Below are positions 22,561 to 35,200 of a stretch of DNA of 64,000 bases, piece after piece. This stretch comes from Lepisosteus oculatus (taxonomy: Eukaryota; Chordata; Actinopteri; Semionotiformes; Lepisosteidae), in assembly GCF_040954835.1 (NCBI RefSeq), contig NC_090707.1, forward strand, positions 22,028,570-22,092,569. Direction: 5' to 3'. Position 1 is the first letter of the stretch. Each line of letters begins with the position of its first letter. Below the pieces are notes generated by a model. It was not told the DNA's origin. It saw nothing but the letters and a program-made list of their open reading frames with translations, and made no database searches. A program made the translations under genes and the position numbers.

Positions 22561-24879
22561 GATTAGTAAACAAGAAAAATATAAAACTGAACAAAATTTG
22601 CAATAAAGATGACAAAGTGATGTATACCTTACAAAAAGGGATTTTCACAAATACAACTTTTGTCTGTATTTTGTTTACAATTTACTGTTATTTGTAATAT
22701 AGTATATGGGATTTGTATTTGTAATATTTATAATATTGTATAATATTTTTTATTTGCTGTTAGTGGGTCATTTCAGTGACTTAGACAGAAACCATTCGGC
22801 ATGAAAGCAGAAATTATGTCCACGGACTCTCCAACAAAAATTGGGAACTAGTGTGTCAGTGTTTAATTTTGGGATTCAGTGTAAACTGTTTTGACTCTTT
22901 GTCACACTTAGGAAGTTTTACTTTTTGCTTGGACTACTGGTTTGAATTCCAGTTTAAGAAAGGAAACAAAAAATAGGAATGTGTAAAATTATATTCCATT
23001 TCTCTGGTACACCCACAGCCATATTGGCAAAAAAGCATGTGTAACAAGAAATGGTTTATTTCCATTGTAGCTGAGGATTGCAAGAGAAAATGAGTGTAAA
23101 TTATATTGATGGTGACAAATAATACCACTGTTTGCACCTCGTTTCTGAGTTTCTGTGGCATGACTAATTCTTTCAACTAATTCTTTCTCTGCACTTTGCA
23201 ACAAAAGACAAAGCCAAAGCTACTTTCAATAACTGTCAGTCTATCATGATGTCACAGTGCCATCTTGGGGAAGAAAGAGCCTTAACTGTCCTGTTGCCTG
23301 CAAACGCAAAAAGCCTGTAGTTCTATGTTGTGGATAGTTGCCCCAGTGTACTTTAGAACCAGAGAGTGAGAGGCATCTTCACTCTCAATGTCCATTACAT
23401 CTTGGGGCCTCTTTAAAAACTGATGTATAGTTTGAGCAACAATAATAATTGTTTTAGTAAACCTGACAACAAAAGGTTCACAAAAAGGTTCTTCCTTGAC
23501 TTCACAGAAACAAATAAGAAAAGACATGAGCAGTGGATTTTAGCTTATTATATTTCAATTCACGATTGCCAGTTGCCTGTCATTCTCATTATCAAACCCT
23601 TCAGTTTTGTTATTTTGTTACACAAACCAGCAAACTTCTACAACCCTTATTAAATGTGATAGAAATCCTCTCTTTCATCAACCTGTGATGACCCACAGTA
23701 CAAACAGCTGTGGTAAATATTGAATGAAAGGCTGATGCACTATGGACTGATAAACACAGGCATCCAATACATTACAAGAGTTTCTGCTGCCTGACAAGCT
23801 GAAGAATCCTTGACTGCCATAGACACACCCAACTCCTGTGGTACTGAATGAATTCAGAGATGACAGTTGGGAAATACTGGTCACAACTAGAACATGGCAT
23901 AGCCTGATATGAGTCTGGTATTTAATTAACTAAAGAGTCCAATGTGCTCTCAAAACGCAACCGTGGAAGACTCCTTGAAATTTCATCACAAGATTTGACT
24001 TACCAATTTTTCACTTTCTCTCTAGTAGCTCAATTTTAAAGGGCCCTGGTTCATCTATAAGCAAGCTTCCCTTTCTGTTTTATTATACCATTTTTACTCC
24101 TATAAAACTTATTGCTGATGTATTGCTAAAGTACAATTCTAATTAATGTAAAAAATGTCCATATGTGTCTCTCTCAGCTTCTACTCTATAAATTTAATTT
24201 ATACTTTAAATAATGATTACATGGTATTTATATTAAATAATTGTGACACTGTAAAAACAGCTTTGCCTGCCAGGCAACAAGATGTCATATGGTTGAAAAC
24301 AAGTTACCCAAGCAAGTTTGAGTAGATGTTATAACCTAGTCTGCCATATGGTAGTGTCAAGTACCAGGTTAAAGCTGGCAGCACAAATGTGCTTAGGAAC
24401 TGAGGTGCGTGTTGTGTTCTAATTCTGAAATTCATCAGCTCAAGGAGTTATATAGATGCCATGTCATGTGATGGAAATAGGTGTGGGTGTGGCACAAAGC
24501 CTTTGATGACCAAAAGACATACTTTAAAGAATAAACAGAGACTGGGGTGTTTTTATCCCAAATCTCCCAACTCTCTCTAGAAACCTTTAGGTGAGTTTTG
24601 AAAGGGTTATTATGTAGATGAAGTTCGCAGTTCTTGCAAAATGTGAATGTAACATACCACACAAAAATGATCCAGGGTATCCAGTATTAATGTCACGGAA
24701 ATTCCATTGCGGCCTCCAGCAGAGTTCAGCAAGTTCAAAACAATTCTCTCGGCAGCAAAGGTCCTGGCAATTATGTTTGGAGACCATCAGAATTTGCTTT
24801 TTGTCTATTTTCTCTGCTGGGGCAACACTACGAGAATGACTATCACACCCTAGACCAGTTGTGGATTTTTTATTTATAT
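22561..24879. other. Intergenic sequence downstream of LCT
   Basis: No gene recognised. An open frame on the minus strand at 24587-24787 is Cys-rich (NCQDLCCRENCFELAELC), but it has no splice context or family I know. Confidence 0.4.
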
Positions 24880-25530
24880 ATTGATGTGTTTAATTTTATG
24901 CATTTTAAAGTGTCACCTGACGATGAAAAGCTGACTTTCATCTTGCTAATTAGATCATTTCTAAATTTCTATTCAGTGTAAAGCCTTTCATTTTCAGGAT
25001 GTGTTCCCCAGCTTTATTTTGCTTCCCATTTGTTTCACATCTGCCGTGCTGAGATGAGCTCTTTTAATCGGTGCATTAAACCCAGCAAGGAGACTTCCCT
25101 TTAGCATCTCCAAAGACTGCAGACCTGACAGCTACAGAGAGCTCACTCTCATTATTACCTGATCAAAGAAAGGTTTATAAAAAGACCATTATTGTTCCTC
25201 CATTAAAACTATTTTATCCTCCACTGACATTAAGTAGAACAGCATTTATTAATTCATTAAGGGTACCTTTAATTTGGCATGTGTGTCAAACATCAGGCAC
25301 AATAGACTGGTGGTTCACTAGTCACGCGCATTTTATTTTTTGTTCTGTCCCTTTGTCTTAATCATTTTTATTTTTCATTTGCCATGCCCCAGCTGTTTCA
25401 TATAAACTGGACTATAATTTTATTATTGCATGGCCTTGTACAGTAATTCTCTGACAGTAAGAATAAGTAACTGAGAAATGGAATGGTATTTATTTGTGCA
25501 TCTATTTTTCCCTGCACTGCTCTGTGGTCA
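24880..25530. promoter_or_regulatory. Possible conserved non-coding element
   Basis: A repeat-free stretch with mixed composition and homeodomain-type words (GCTAATTAGATCATTT, TTTAATCGGTGC, ATTAATTCATTAAGG), no open frame, starting about 0.45 kb past the LCT stop. It resembles vertebrate conserved enhancers by appearance only. Confidence 0.25.
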
Positions 25531-25673
25531 CAAAATCATAGCATTAATGATGTACAGTAGTCACGATTCATTCTACAGAAACATAAACCATAAATTAAAC
25601 TGTAAATGAGCTGAAAATTAAAAAAGAATGGAATTCACATTTACTGTTGCTCTTGTGGTACATTTAAATTTAC

Positions 25674-25679
25674 TTTATT
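25674..25679 (-). terminator. LCT: Candidate LCT polyadenylation signal
   Basis: An AATAAA hexamer on the minus strand, about 295 bp downstream of the LCT stop codon. It is one of several AT-rich candidates, and no cDNA evidence is available. Confidence 0.4.
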
Positions 25680-25973
25680 TTGTTTTATAGTGTAACCAGT
25701 AATTCATACAATGCAATATTGTGTATTATTTTGCCTAAATTTCTTTTTGTGTCACTGATAACAGTGCCTGGCTATTTAAAAACTCATAAATGGATGGATG
25801 CACAAATGATGTTATCATTTGTTGGGATAATGGATAATATTAAAATATAAAAAGGAAATTCAGTGATTTGTAAAACACTAAAAATACTAATTGTCTTCAT
25901 ACAATAAAATTAGGGGACTCAGTATCAACTGTTGAAGGAGGAACAAAAGCACCAATTGATTCTTTTCTTTCAT

Positions 25974-26206
25974 TCATTGTAGACTAATGTTTTCACCATG
26001 ATGTTTAAAATTTGATTTTGTTTTCAAATACCGGTATGATACAAAAAAGGTTGTAATTGCACCAACTACTGAAAAAGCTAAGAGAATGTAAAGAGCAACT
26101 TCTGCATCAGACGATGATACTTCCATCCCCAGGAAATTAATCCTTTGTATTGGGGAAGGTCTGGGAGTGTCTGTGGGCTTCATGACAGTGGAAGCTGTGG
26201 TAGAAC
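25974..26206 (-). other. LCT: LCT exon 17: stalk, membrane anchor and cytosolic tail
   Basis: This exon encodes residues 1875-1951. A Thr/Ser/Pro-rich stalk is followed by [10 protein letters not shown], a hydrophobic helix ([20 protein letters not shown], about 1911-1930) and a short basic tail ending ISLQ, then TGA at 25974-25976. This is the type I anchor that holds LPH on the apical membrane. Confidence 0.9.
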
Positions 26207-29200
26207 CTGTGTAATAAATACAAAGGTACAATAAATTGCACATGCAATAAAAAGTATAATATCTAAAAATATAAATGCTTCTTTTCAATGGTGTACCTGA
26301 GCATTTTCAAAGAGTGTTTATTGACATTTCAAATGTAAAATCTGAAGGTTGAAATACACAAATATACAGTATGTGAAAGAAGCTAAGTAAACCAGACAAC
26401 AACTGCCCCACAACCAACACTCCATCATAAACCTTAATGTGAACATTTCCATTTGTCATTCAGCTTCCAGCACCACTGCTGTCCTAAATGATTCAGACAA
26501 ACAACACGTGTTAATTATGAAGTCAGCTGAGCTCAATAGGTGCACATACCTATTTCCTATTCCTTCAAGATGCAGGTACAGTACCTACAGTAACAGAGTT
26601 ACCAGAAGATGTGAATCACTCTGGCTACTATACACATACATAAGTACGACTGATATTGTAGTACCTGTGATATTGATATTGTGAGACTGATATTGACAGT
26701 TCAGAGCCACTAACTCACTGGCACTGCTTATGGCCAATGCTTTGGAAGAGTTTGTATGTACTGTATTTAAACCACACTAAAATATAAACTTAGTAGGTAG
26801 AGTAGCTTCAGAGTGACTTAGCTGTTTTGACTTAGGTTAACCTAAAAGAGTGAAATGCCCAATGGAGAGCTCCACAGAGCAGAGAAAATGTGAATAATAA
26901 ATGAAGTATCTTACTTTCTGGTTCTATTTGAAGACAACCATGAGGACCTTGTGTTGGGTCTTGGAATCCGTTGCACCGTATGATTGTGGAATATCGTCTG
27001 GAAGATTTCTTGGGAATGCGAGGCAAGCTAGGATCAGACTGGTTAACATAGAATAAACCAAACCTCTCTGCAAAGCCTGTAGCCCACTCCAGATTATCCA
27101 TTAGTGTCCAGACTGTGTATCCTCGAATATCCACACCATCCAAAATATAAGCTGTGTAAAGAACATGCAATAAGTACAAATGCAAAACTTAAGGAGTTGT
27201 TTGTAATACTTTACAATTTCCAATATAGTAGATTTAAAAGTTCCAATTACAGGAAGATGCCACATTGAACATCACAGTTTAAGACCACTTACTATGGGAA
27301 AGCTATCAGGATTAATATCAATTGTTGTTTAAAGAATGTGTGCATGTACTGTATGGTGATAGCAAAGATTTGAGAGCAAAGGAAACAGCTGAGATTAGGC
27401 ATGCTCAAAGATGACTCAGTATCTGTCATGGGTGTCATCCCTCCTCTAGAGGGCGCTCCCACCTTTTTTGTATTGTTTTTAGTTTTAGTACTTTCACCTG
27501 TGTCTCGTCCCCTTTTTGTTATCTTAGCCCCGTGTCTCCGCAGTTCCGGGCTCAGCATGGAAGACGGACATCTGAAGGTCCGCCTTTCACCAGGCTCTAG
27601 AGAAGCTTGAGGGAATAGGCCTTATCCCCAGATGTCCTGACCTCTGAGCCCAGGGCTTGGAGCATCTAGTCCTGTCATGTCCGTGTTCCTGGTCCTAGTT
27701 CCCCTTTCCCTGGTTTTAATCGTCTGAGTCTTGGATGGATCTCCCGGCTCTTGGATTACTGTCTGTGCCCTGACTACCACTTTTGGAATTCCCTGGATTT
27801 GGTTGCCTGCGCTCTCCCCCCCGTGCACCGGATCACCACCGTCACCGCCCCCGGTCTTTCAACCCAACCTAACCCTGCAGTGTCTTCCCCTGATGTCCTT
27901 CTCCCGACTCTTCCGGATTATACCGTCACACATAGGGTCTTACCAACACACTTCACAGGAGTCTGACCCAGATCAAGAATCTATATCATGACAAATAAAA
28001 TAATCATCCATGTTGAGAGCATAATAATGCTGGATCTTTGGATTAAGATAGGTGGTGAAATAACAACATGTTAGAATTTATCTCAGATATGCTTGGAAGT
28101 ATGCACTGAAATACCAGTGCTTAAGATCAGCAACAATAAAAGAAATCAAAGTGTCTGCTACTAGAAATCTTCTGTGAACATACCAATAGTTTTGTGTACC
28201 TGTCTGGCTACAGGTAGTGATATTTTACAAATCCATTACTTGAATATAGGCATCACAGCCACCCCTAACAGAACAATTCTTGATTAAATGAAGAATTTAG
28301 CAGATGTCTTTAAAGGCTGTGAGGAAATCAGAGTACTCTGAGAAAACCCATGTGAATACAGGGATCAGCCCCAGGAGGTAGGAAAGGATAGAACCCAGGG
28401 TCTTGGAACTATGCAATGGTGCTATCTACCAGATGGTGGAAAATCTTCATGCTGCCTTTTGATAGGCTATGTGTTTTCTGTTTTGCAGTTGTCAATCAAA
28501 TAATCTAAATTGGCTGAATTGATCTCTCTCATTAGTAATCTTTTATCAACATTTATCAGCAGATGATAGCCTAGATGTGCCCACAAGGGCTGAGGCAACT
28601 CTCCTTTCTGATGCAAATCTTTCTAGTCTAGTTGTATTCTACTTTTATTTAATTGTTTTTCAGATTAGTGAATCTAGTGGAGAAAGAAAACTAAATAGTT
28701 ATATGTGTAAAAACAATAATGACAAATTTCTAGGTGAACTCTTTTCTGATACAATTCTGAAAAAAAAACTATTTTCACTTTGTAGTTACAGTAAATGGGA
28801 AAACAGAAACAGGATAGACTTGTACTTCACCTTTCAGAGCCTGATTGATATAGTTATCATGGTAATGAATTCTGTGGTCATCATTCAGATTAATAGGGCC
28901 ACGCTCAGAGATACCATTTTCGGTGATATAAATAGGGGGGTTCCCATATTCCTCCTTAATGAAATTTAAGATTCTTCTAAACCCAAATGGTGTGACCTTT
29001 AGCCATGCTGACCCAGAGTCCAGCCAGGCACGATCGGCAATTGTTCCTGCCCCCCTAGGGTAAAACAAAGCATTTCTTATTTAACAAAATTTGTGGTTTT
29101 GTATACTCAGTAATTTAAGCGTTGACATTATTCTGTATTTAAATTGTATCTATAATGGTTTATTTTAAGAGTAGTTGAAAGCTCAGTGAAACAATATACT

Positions 29201-32200
29201 TCCAGACATTTATAACCCCTTCTCAAAGTCCAGAAACAGAATACATTGGTCTGACTACTGGAACCAATCCCAAACATTTGCTTTTACTACCCATTATTAT
29301 TTTATATTATTCCACATTAAAAGACATACCTGTCCGCATCATAATGCTGAAGATTCTTATAATCCACATTAAATGTCAGGACTGTAGTATAGTGATTAAA
29401 TCCAAAGTAATCATGGGTACCTTTAATTCTCCTTATCTCCTCTTCTGTGAACTCTGGAAGGCTAAACAGAAACAAAATCTTCACCTCTTGAGGTTTATGT
29501 CACGGATGTCGGAAAGGACGAACTGTGGAATGGCAGGAGAGCATAAAAGACCCTATGCGTAGTGGCAAGACAGGGGTTAGCCTGGGCTCAGCTGTTCAGG
29601 AAATGCCGTATAGAAACCTATGCCGTAGCGGACGTGGGGCGACCTGGTGCTAGGCGGGTCTCAGGACATCTGAACGTCAATGCTGAGTCAAGGCAAATGA
29701 AAGACCCAGAAATATATAGCCCCAGAGAGAGAGAAACACCGGAAGGACAGCAAAGCATCGGAAACAAGAGACAGGACAGAGAAGGAGCGCCCTCTGGCTG
29801 CAGAGGGTGTGACAGCACCCCCCTTATTGGGTCCAGAGAAAAAGAAAAAAGCTGCGGGAAAAACAAAAGACACCGCTCACAGGGTCGAAAAAGGCTTAGC
29901 AATATATAGACCCAGAAATATATAGCCCCAGAAAGAGAGAAACACCGGAAGGACAGCAAAGCACTGGAAACAAGAGACAGGACAGAGAAGGAACGCCCTC
30001 TGGCTGCAGAGGGCATGACAGTTTATTTATCAATTTAGAGAAGGTACCCAGATAATTGCAATTCCTGTCACTGTACAAGAGTTTGACATGTTCTGTAGAC
30101 TTAAAAACAACACTTATTATTAAAGCAATAGCTCTGTTTGGGCTAACTTACTCTTACCTTTGATGTATTTTTGTCCTTTTATCACCTCAATTCCCTACTA
30201 TATTGCTCTGTCAAGCCATTATGCTTATATACCCAGTTTTATTGTACCCCTTTTTCCCTACAGCTTTACAAAATGCAAATGGCAACTTATTGCAACAAAT
30301 GCACTGTAAATTGGATTTGACTATAAACCAACAGAAGCCAATTTAATCTTTGTGTTCAATAGCTGGTCCCAAATGAAACAATGGTTATCCAATTAATGAA
30401 TTTAAACATCTTACCGAGACTTTGAAAGACCAGCAGCCAAGCTCCTTTCTCGAATTCTTGTCTTCATCAATTCATTATAATCTCCTTTAAACACAGGGTG
30501 AGCAAACCATCCTATATAAAACTATAGTGAAATAAAACATTACACTTCAGCATTGATAACTGGTGAAGAGTAAATAAAATGTTTTTCCTTTAAAACAAAT
30601 TAAACTGTTTTTGAATACACAACAAGGGCTGCAGAGAATTCTCTACAATGACAATGAAATGTGTTTGTTCAGCTGTAATGAATTGCTTTTTGCATGATAA
30701 TTTCATAGCAATTTATGCTCAGTTATAATTGGTGAAAATAATAGTTTTCAAATTTAAGAGCAACTGTCTAACTTCTTTAGTATGTAATAATTAAAAATAT
30801 TGCAGTCTAATAAAGCTGCATCTGAGAAGAGCATTTTTATTTATTTCAATAGTACACCAGATGGCAGTATACCATCAGTTTATCCATCCATTTTCTAACC
30901 ACTATTTCCAGTACAGGGTGGCAGGGGACTCAGAGGCTATCCCGGCAAGCAATGGGTGCAAGGCACAATATACCCTGGATGAGACGGAAGTACAACACTC
31001 CTCCAAAATAGAATCAAAATAACTTAATTGGTCATTATAGCATCAACACGTGAAAGTATTAACCACAAACTATTTAACATTACAACTGAATATGCTGTCA
31101 TATTGATCATTTAAGGTTGTTCTATGATTTCAGTCATTAGCAGCAAGAATTTTGTAACAAGCATACCCTAAGTACAGTATTTGCTTTTGGAGGGTTCTGA
31201 CTACATCGTAAACTGTAAGATGGCATGAAGAACTGTAGTATATTGTGCAGACTAAAAGGTATACCCGAATTTAAAGTTTAGAAATAAACATAAACTAACA
31301 TCGTATTCATCTATTGTAGCAAGCAGCATTATGATGCTAGTCTTATTATAATGATATCTGATTTGAAAAAAAAAACAACTTAAATAACCCTCATCTAATT
31401 GTAGGTGTAGTTGAGAGTTTGCCAAGTGCACTACCTGTAGAACGCGCCTAGCAGCATCAATGTCCTCTTGTTTGTAAGGGTTCCTTGGCTCTGTCCAGTC
31501 TGAGTTGATGGTAATGGAGATTAGTCCACCCTGCTTTTGTCTGTATTTGTCATTATAAAGGTGCCAGGCTTCAGCATGAGCTTTAAGAAGGTTATGGCCA
31601 ACCACATAAGGTGCTGTGCCTGGCCTAAAGCTGATTCCTTGAAACAGAAAGGTAAAAATCAAGCAATATTTACTGTTACACCAGTTATGAAATTTAAGTC
31701 TCATAGGGATATTTGTTGAAGGATGGCTTGCAGAGTTGAAAACACACATACAAATGGTTACAATTTGAGTTTCCACCTGAACAAATGATTAAATTAATGG
31801 GATGAGAACACGTCTCTCCACCTTTCTTCAAATTATATTTTGAGCATTCAGTTTTCTCCATATACTACCAATAGATTAAAAAAGATTCTTGCTTATAGTA
31901 TATCAAGCACCAGACTGTTGCCCTGCCAAGGGAGAATCCCATACCTGGTGCAGCTGTTCCATAGCCATGTCCTATGTTTGCCACATTATAGGGCTCATTG
32001 ATTGTGATCCAGAATTTCACTTTTTCCCCTAGCCTGCTGAAAATGACATCAGCATAACTCTTAAATCTCTGTACAATGGTTTCATTTTCCCAACCCCCCT
32101 CATCCTGCAGGGCCTGAGGGAGATCCCAGTGGTACAAGGTCACCTATTCAGACAATAGAGCACAACAAATTCAAGCCATATCAAGTCACTGTTTAATATT

Positions 32201-35200
32201 CCATCGCAGAAAACAATCAATCCACTATAATGAAGGATAGTGTTTAAGCAGAAAAGCTCAGTTCTTTATAGTATTTTAATTGTATTATTTCTTTATGTCT
32301 TCCCAATAGTTTTAGTAAAGGCTTACCATTAGCACTAAAACAAAATAATATAGTATAGCGTAAAGTATAGTGAAACTTCTGTCACCTAATCAAAACCCAC
32401 CATCATTTTGTAAAACATACACTGGATGTAACAAGATAAAGGTCAGTTTATCCAAATGCGTATTTTATTTATACAATGTGTTCACAGCTTACCTGTGGCT
32501 GTATGTTAGCAGCAAGAAGTTTATCAATAAGACGATGATAATAGTTGAGTCCCTTTTCATTTATGTACCTTGGGGTTCCATCAGGTAGAACCCTTGGCCA
32601 GGATATGGAGAAGCGATAGTGAGTCACCCCAAGCTTTTTCAGCATAGCCACATCCTCATCAATTTTGTTGTAGCTGTCACAAGCAATATCTCCATTCTCA
32701 TCATTACCCACTTTCAATGGAGTGTGTGCAAAGGTGTCCCAGATGCTCACTCCCTTTCCATCGGCCCTCCAGCCTCCTTCAATCTTTAATTATGGAAAAA
32801 ACGTTTGTGCAATCAGCCTTGTTTAACTGTGCCAATGGTTTAATATAATCAAATAATCATTATCCTAAACACTGGAGTGGAGTATTTCATACCTGTTATG
32901 TGACTTTATAAGTACATACTTCCCATCAATTAGGTCAATATTAAAACACATTTTTAAGTATTATTTCCTTCTTTTTAGTTGGAAGAAACGGCTTAAAATG
33001 AGATAATTTACCTGATAAGATGCTGTTGCAACACTCCAAGCAAAATCCTTTCTAAACTGTGCATACAAGAGCTTTTCATCATCTGGCATAGGGAATCCAT
33101 TATTTTTTATGATTTGGAAAAAGTAATGAGCAGAGCGTTTAGGGGTTCGTGGTCGAATCGGGTTCTTGAAGTCCACATGGTGAAGACCAAAGCCAACATT
33201 GTAGCCCTCCAGCCATTCAAAAGAGTCCATCAGAGACCAGGCTGTGTATCCTTTTAATCTTACACCATCCAAATTGTAAGCTGTAATATAAACAGCACAA
33301 ACATTGTATTTGTGTTTTCACATCCATTCTGATATCCAATGAATTAAATCTATATTTAATTTACTACTTGAATTGAAAGCATGCCACTCTATACTCACTC
33401 TATTGTTCTGAACACATAATTACATAATTTAAAGTAACTTTTAACAAGAAATTTACTTTATAATACATGCCAGTTTATTCAATTCATAGAGGCTATATGA
33501 ATTAATTTGTTTGTACTGTGTAGGATCAAACCAGACCAACGTTCTAACAAACCAAACTACTAATTGTCTAATATTTAATAAATTGTCCAGTTGTCCTAGA
33601 ACCAAACCAAAGATATCAATACAGTGCCTTGCGAAAGTATTCGGCCCCCTTGAACTTTTCAACCTTTTGCCACATTTCAGGCTTCAAACATAAAGATATA
33701 AATTTTTTATTTTATGTGAAGAATCACTAACAAGTGGGACACAATTGTGAAGTGGAACGAAATCTATTGGATTTTTGAAATTTTTTTAACTAATAAAAAA
33801 ATGAAAAGTGGGGCGTGCAAAATTATTCGGCCCCTTTACTTTCAGTGCAGCAAACTCACTCCAGAAGTTCAGCGAGGATCTCTGAATGATCCAATGTTGT
33901 CCTAAATGACTGATGGTGATAAATAGAATCCACCTGTGTGTAATCAAGTCTCTGTATAAATGCACCTGCTCTGTGATAGTCTCAAGGTTCTGTTGAAAGC
34001 GCAGAGAGCATCATGAAGACCAAGGAACACACCAGGCAGGTCCATAATACTGTTGTGGAGAAGTTTAAAGCTGGATTTGGATACAAAAAGATTTCCCAAG
34101 CTTCAAACATCCCAAGGAGCACTGTGCAAGCGATCATCTTGAAATGGAAGGAGTATCAGACCACTGCAAATCTACCAAGACCTGGCCGTCCCTCTAAACT
34201 TTCAGCTCAGACAAGGAGAAGACTGATCAGAGATGCAGCCAAGAGGCCCATGATCACTCTGGATGAACTGCAGAGAACTACAGCTGAGGTGGGAGAGTCT
34301 GTCCATAGGACAACAATCAGTCTTACACTGCACAAATCTGGCCTTTATGGAAGAGTGGCGAGAAGAAAGCCATTTCTCAAAGATATCCATAAAAAGTCTC
34401 GTCTAAAGTTTGCCACAAGCCACCTGGGAGACACCCCAAACATGTGGAAGAAGGTGCTCTGGTCAGATGAAACCAAAATCGAACTTTTTGGCCACAATGC
34501 AAAACGATATATTTGGCGTAAAAGCAACACAGCTCATCACCCTCAACACACCATCCCCACTGTCAAACATGGTGGTGGCAGCATCATGGTTTGGGCCAGC
34601 TTTTCTTCAGCAGGGACAGGGAAGATGGTTAAAATTGAGGGGAAGATGGATGCAGCCAAATACAGGACCATTCTGGATGAAAACCTGTTGGAGTCTGCAA
34701 AAGACCTGAAACTGGGACGGAGATTTATCTTCCAACAAGACAATGATCCCAAACATACAGCAAAATCTACAAAGGAGTGGTTCACAAATAAACGTATCCA
34801 GGTGTTTGAATGGCCAAGTCAAAGTCCAGACCTGAATCCAATCGAGAATCTGTGGAAAGAGCTGAAAACTACTGTTCACAAACGCTCTCCATCCAACCTC
34901 ACTGAGCTCGAGCTGTTTTGCAAGGAAGAATGGGCAAGAATTTCAGTCTCTCGATGTGCAAAACTGATAGAGACATACCCCAAGCGACTTGCAGCTGTAA
35001 TCGCAGCAAAAGGTGGCTCTACAAAGTATTAACGCAAGGGGGCCGAATAATTTTGCACGCCCCACTTTTCATTTTTTTATTAGTTAAAAAAGTTTCAAAA
35101 ATCCAATAGATTTCGTTCCACTTCACAATTGTGTCCCACTTGTTGGTGATTCTTCACATAAAATAAAAAAATTATATCTTTATGTTTGAAGCCTGAAATG

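Larger units (their letters stand above)
26915..32783 (-). other. LCT: LCT GH1 region IV (lactase region), catalytic residues intact
   Basis: Exons 10-16, residues about 1398-1865. The acid/base motif WITINEP gives Glu1557 and the nucleophile motif YITENG gives Glu1766. LMDNLEW and the C-terminal IRCNGF stretch are also present. Exon 13 reads HPVFKGDY where the other regions have F-x-NGDY, a one-residue deletion in a loop. Region IV is expected to keep lactase-type beta-galactosidase/beta-glucosidase activity. A dietary lactose role is unlikely in a fish; other beta-glycosides are the probable substrates (inference). Confidence 0.9.

Noticed and set aside
29562-30078. Several overlapping open frames on both strands
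   Set aside because: They lie inside the duplicated LTR-like insertion in LCT intron 13; no protein family features.
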